DNA of 7,384 nucleotides, from the NCBI GenBank assembly GCA_021199865.1, contig JAJQHG010000080.1:1-7384 (forward strand). Reading direction: 5' to 3'. The stretch comes from Methanosphaera sp. (lineage in GTDB: Archaea; Methanobacteriota; Methanobacteria; Methanobacteriales; Methanobacteriaceae). The position numbers and the translations under genes were made by a program. This document shows, in pieces, positions 6,641 through 7,384 of this stretch. The notes below the pieces were generated by a model. It ran no database searches and was not told the DNA's origin. It was given only the letters and a program-made list of their open reading frames with translations. The stretch's first letter is position 1, and each line of letters opens with the position of its first letter.

Positions 6641-7246
6641 TATTTGTGCAATTTCTTCTTTTGTATAGATTTTCATTCCATCCTTAGTAATTGTTCCAAG
6701 TCTGTAATTGTTTCCACTGTATACATCACGTTCCATTGCAGAAGTTATTGCTTTAATTGCAACCTTTTTTCCTTCATCAAGTGTTAAGTTTTCATCATAT
6801 CTATCTTCTAGTACACCTATAGCATATGGTGAACCTGATCCTGTTGAGGTACATAATTCTTCCATGTAACTTCCGCTAGGATCTAAGGAGTATAATTTTG
6901 CCCCATTTCTATCTACTCCACCAAGTATTGTTTGTACGTAGTATTGACCAGATTTTAGAATGTTACTTGTTAGTACTGCTACACTATCCATGGACATCTG
7001 TTTTTCATTTCTCATTTCATATAGAGAGATCTCTGCTTTAATCACATCCATTAATGATTGTGCATGGGATACTGTCCCAGCAATTGTTGCTCCAACAGTA
7101 TTTGATAATTGGAATAATTTGTCTGCATTTTTGTTTGCTACAAAGCTTCCCATTGTTGCTCTTGTCTCTGTTGCTAGAACAATACCCTCTTTAACTACAA
7201 ATCCTACGGTGGTTGTTCCCTTAACATCTTTATCTGAATGATTCAT
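6626..7246 (-). CDS. psmB: 20S proteasome beta subunit precursor
   Basis: The catalytic beta subunit forms the two inner seven-member rings of the cytosolic archaeal 20S proteasome and is an N-terminal threonine protease. The precursor has 206 residues. A ten-residue propeptide ending in Gly10 should be removed autocatalytically to expose Thr11 in GTTTVGF. In mature numbering Thr1, Glu17 and Lys33 are present, along with STGSGSP (the conserved Ser129 region) and the Asp of MERD (near 166). Length is normal for archaea. ATG at 7246 has GAGGTG (7253-7258) six bases upstream. A TATA-like element at 7284-7295 suits a leader of about 17 bases. The alpha subunit gene is not in the window. Transcription probably ends at the hairpin and T8 right after the stop, separating it from fttA. 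Confidence 0.97.
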   Translation of the reverse strand: MNHSDKDVKGTTTVGFVVKEGIVLATETRATMGSFVANKNADKLFQLSNTVGATIAGTVSHAQSLMDVIKAEISLYEMRNEKQMSMDSVAVLTSNILKSGQYYVQTILGGVDRNGAKLYSLDPSGSYMEELCTSTGSGSPYAIGVLEDRYDENLTLDEGKKVAIKAITSAMERDVYSGNNYRLGTITKDGMKIYTKEEIAQIKEQI

Positions 7247-7283
7247 TGATTACACCTCAATATTTGATTCATCTTAATTTTTG

Positions 7284-7295
7284 ATTATATTTATT
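7284..7295 (-). promoter_or_regulatory. Possible TATA box of psmB
   Basis: AATAAATATAAT on the - strand is about 43 bases before the psmB ATG, with a predicted start near 7264. The spacing fits that of fttA. The region lies between psmB and the divergent gene at 7381. Confidence 0.4.
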
Positions 7296-7368
7296 AAATT
7301 ATTCGTTTTAACTGTATTCTTAATTTTTTTTTCTAATAATAATAACATTTTTAAATAATTAAATAAGT

Positions 7369-7373
7369 GAGGT
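7369..7373 (+). promoter_or_regulatory. Ribosome binding site of a divergent gene
   Basis: GAGGT (within GTGAGGT) on the + strand lies seven bases before ATG at 7381, the same arrangement as the other start sites in this window. Confidence 0.55.
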
Positions 7374-7380
7374 AAGAAAC

Positions 7381-7384
7381 ATGC
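7381..7384 (+). CDS. Start of an unknown + strand gene, cut by the window edge
   Basis: Only ATG and one further base are present. The call rests on the start codon and the ribosome binding site at 7369-7373. It would be divergent from psmB, with a 134-base shared upstream region. The product cannot be told. Confidence 0.5.

Noticed and set aside
7196..7198. Glu instead of Asp at mature position 17 of PsmB, at first sight a catalytic change
   Set aside because: Glu17 also occurs in the active Thermoplasma beta subunit, so it is a normal archaeal variant.

Overview
The window looks like a piece of chromosome from a low-GC methanogenic archaeon of the order Methanobacteriales, most likely Methanosphaera or a close relative. 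The evidence is archaeal: a KH/beta-CASP ribonuclease of the aCPSF1/FttA type, a 20S proteasome beta subunit with a short propeptide, coenzyme M biosynthesis genes found in methanogens, tRNAs that mostly lack an encoded CCA, T-tract terminators and TATA-like boxes about 40 bases before start codons. Spacers are extremely AT-rich and the tRNAs stand out as GC islands. The genus is inferred from composition and protein appearance, not from a search.

Layout. Bases 1-612 (+ strand) carry six tRNA genes: Asn(GTT, 5' end cut off), a CAT tRNA (elongator Met or Ile2), Glu(TTC), then after a 98-base AT-rich gap Leu(TAG), His(GTG) and Glu(CTC). The gap splits them into two probable transcripts, each ending in a tRNA-Glu. 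Bases 613-742 are a convergent spacer. All complete protein genes lie on the - strand. In order of transcription from the right they are psmB (7246-6626), fttA (6213-4309), purM (4029-3001), comC (2980-1949), comD (1820-1302) and comE (1315-743). At the right edge a + strand start codon with a good ribosome binding site (7381) marks a gene divergent from psmB.

How the genes fit together. ComC oxidises sulfolactate to sulfopyruvate, and ComD plus ComE decarboxylate sulfopyruvate to sulfoacetaldehyde. These are consecutive steps of coenzyme M synthesis; comA and comB are not here. comD and comE overlap by 14 bases and are surely co-translated; comC sits 20 bases after purM and probably shares its mRNA. 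purM (purine synthesis), fttA (RNA 3'-end formation/transcription termination) and psmB (proteolysis) appear to be separate transcripts, each with its own AT-rich leader and T-rich end. From memory the same order, psmB-fttA-purM-comC-comDE, occurs in Methanothermobacter, so this is a conserved neighbourhood, not an accessory island.

No mobile element, CRISPR array or defence system is visible, and I do not see an undescribed multi-gene system. The points worth a second look are small: the identity of the CAT tRNA, the paired Glu tRNAs with a compensatory change, a hairpin terminator that contains the psmB stop codon, a 13-base perfect inverted repeat in the 400-base gap before fttA, and several start-codon decisions set by ribosome binding sites.
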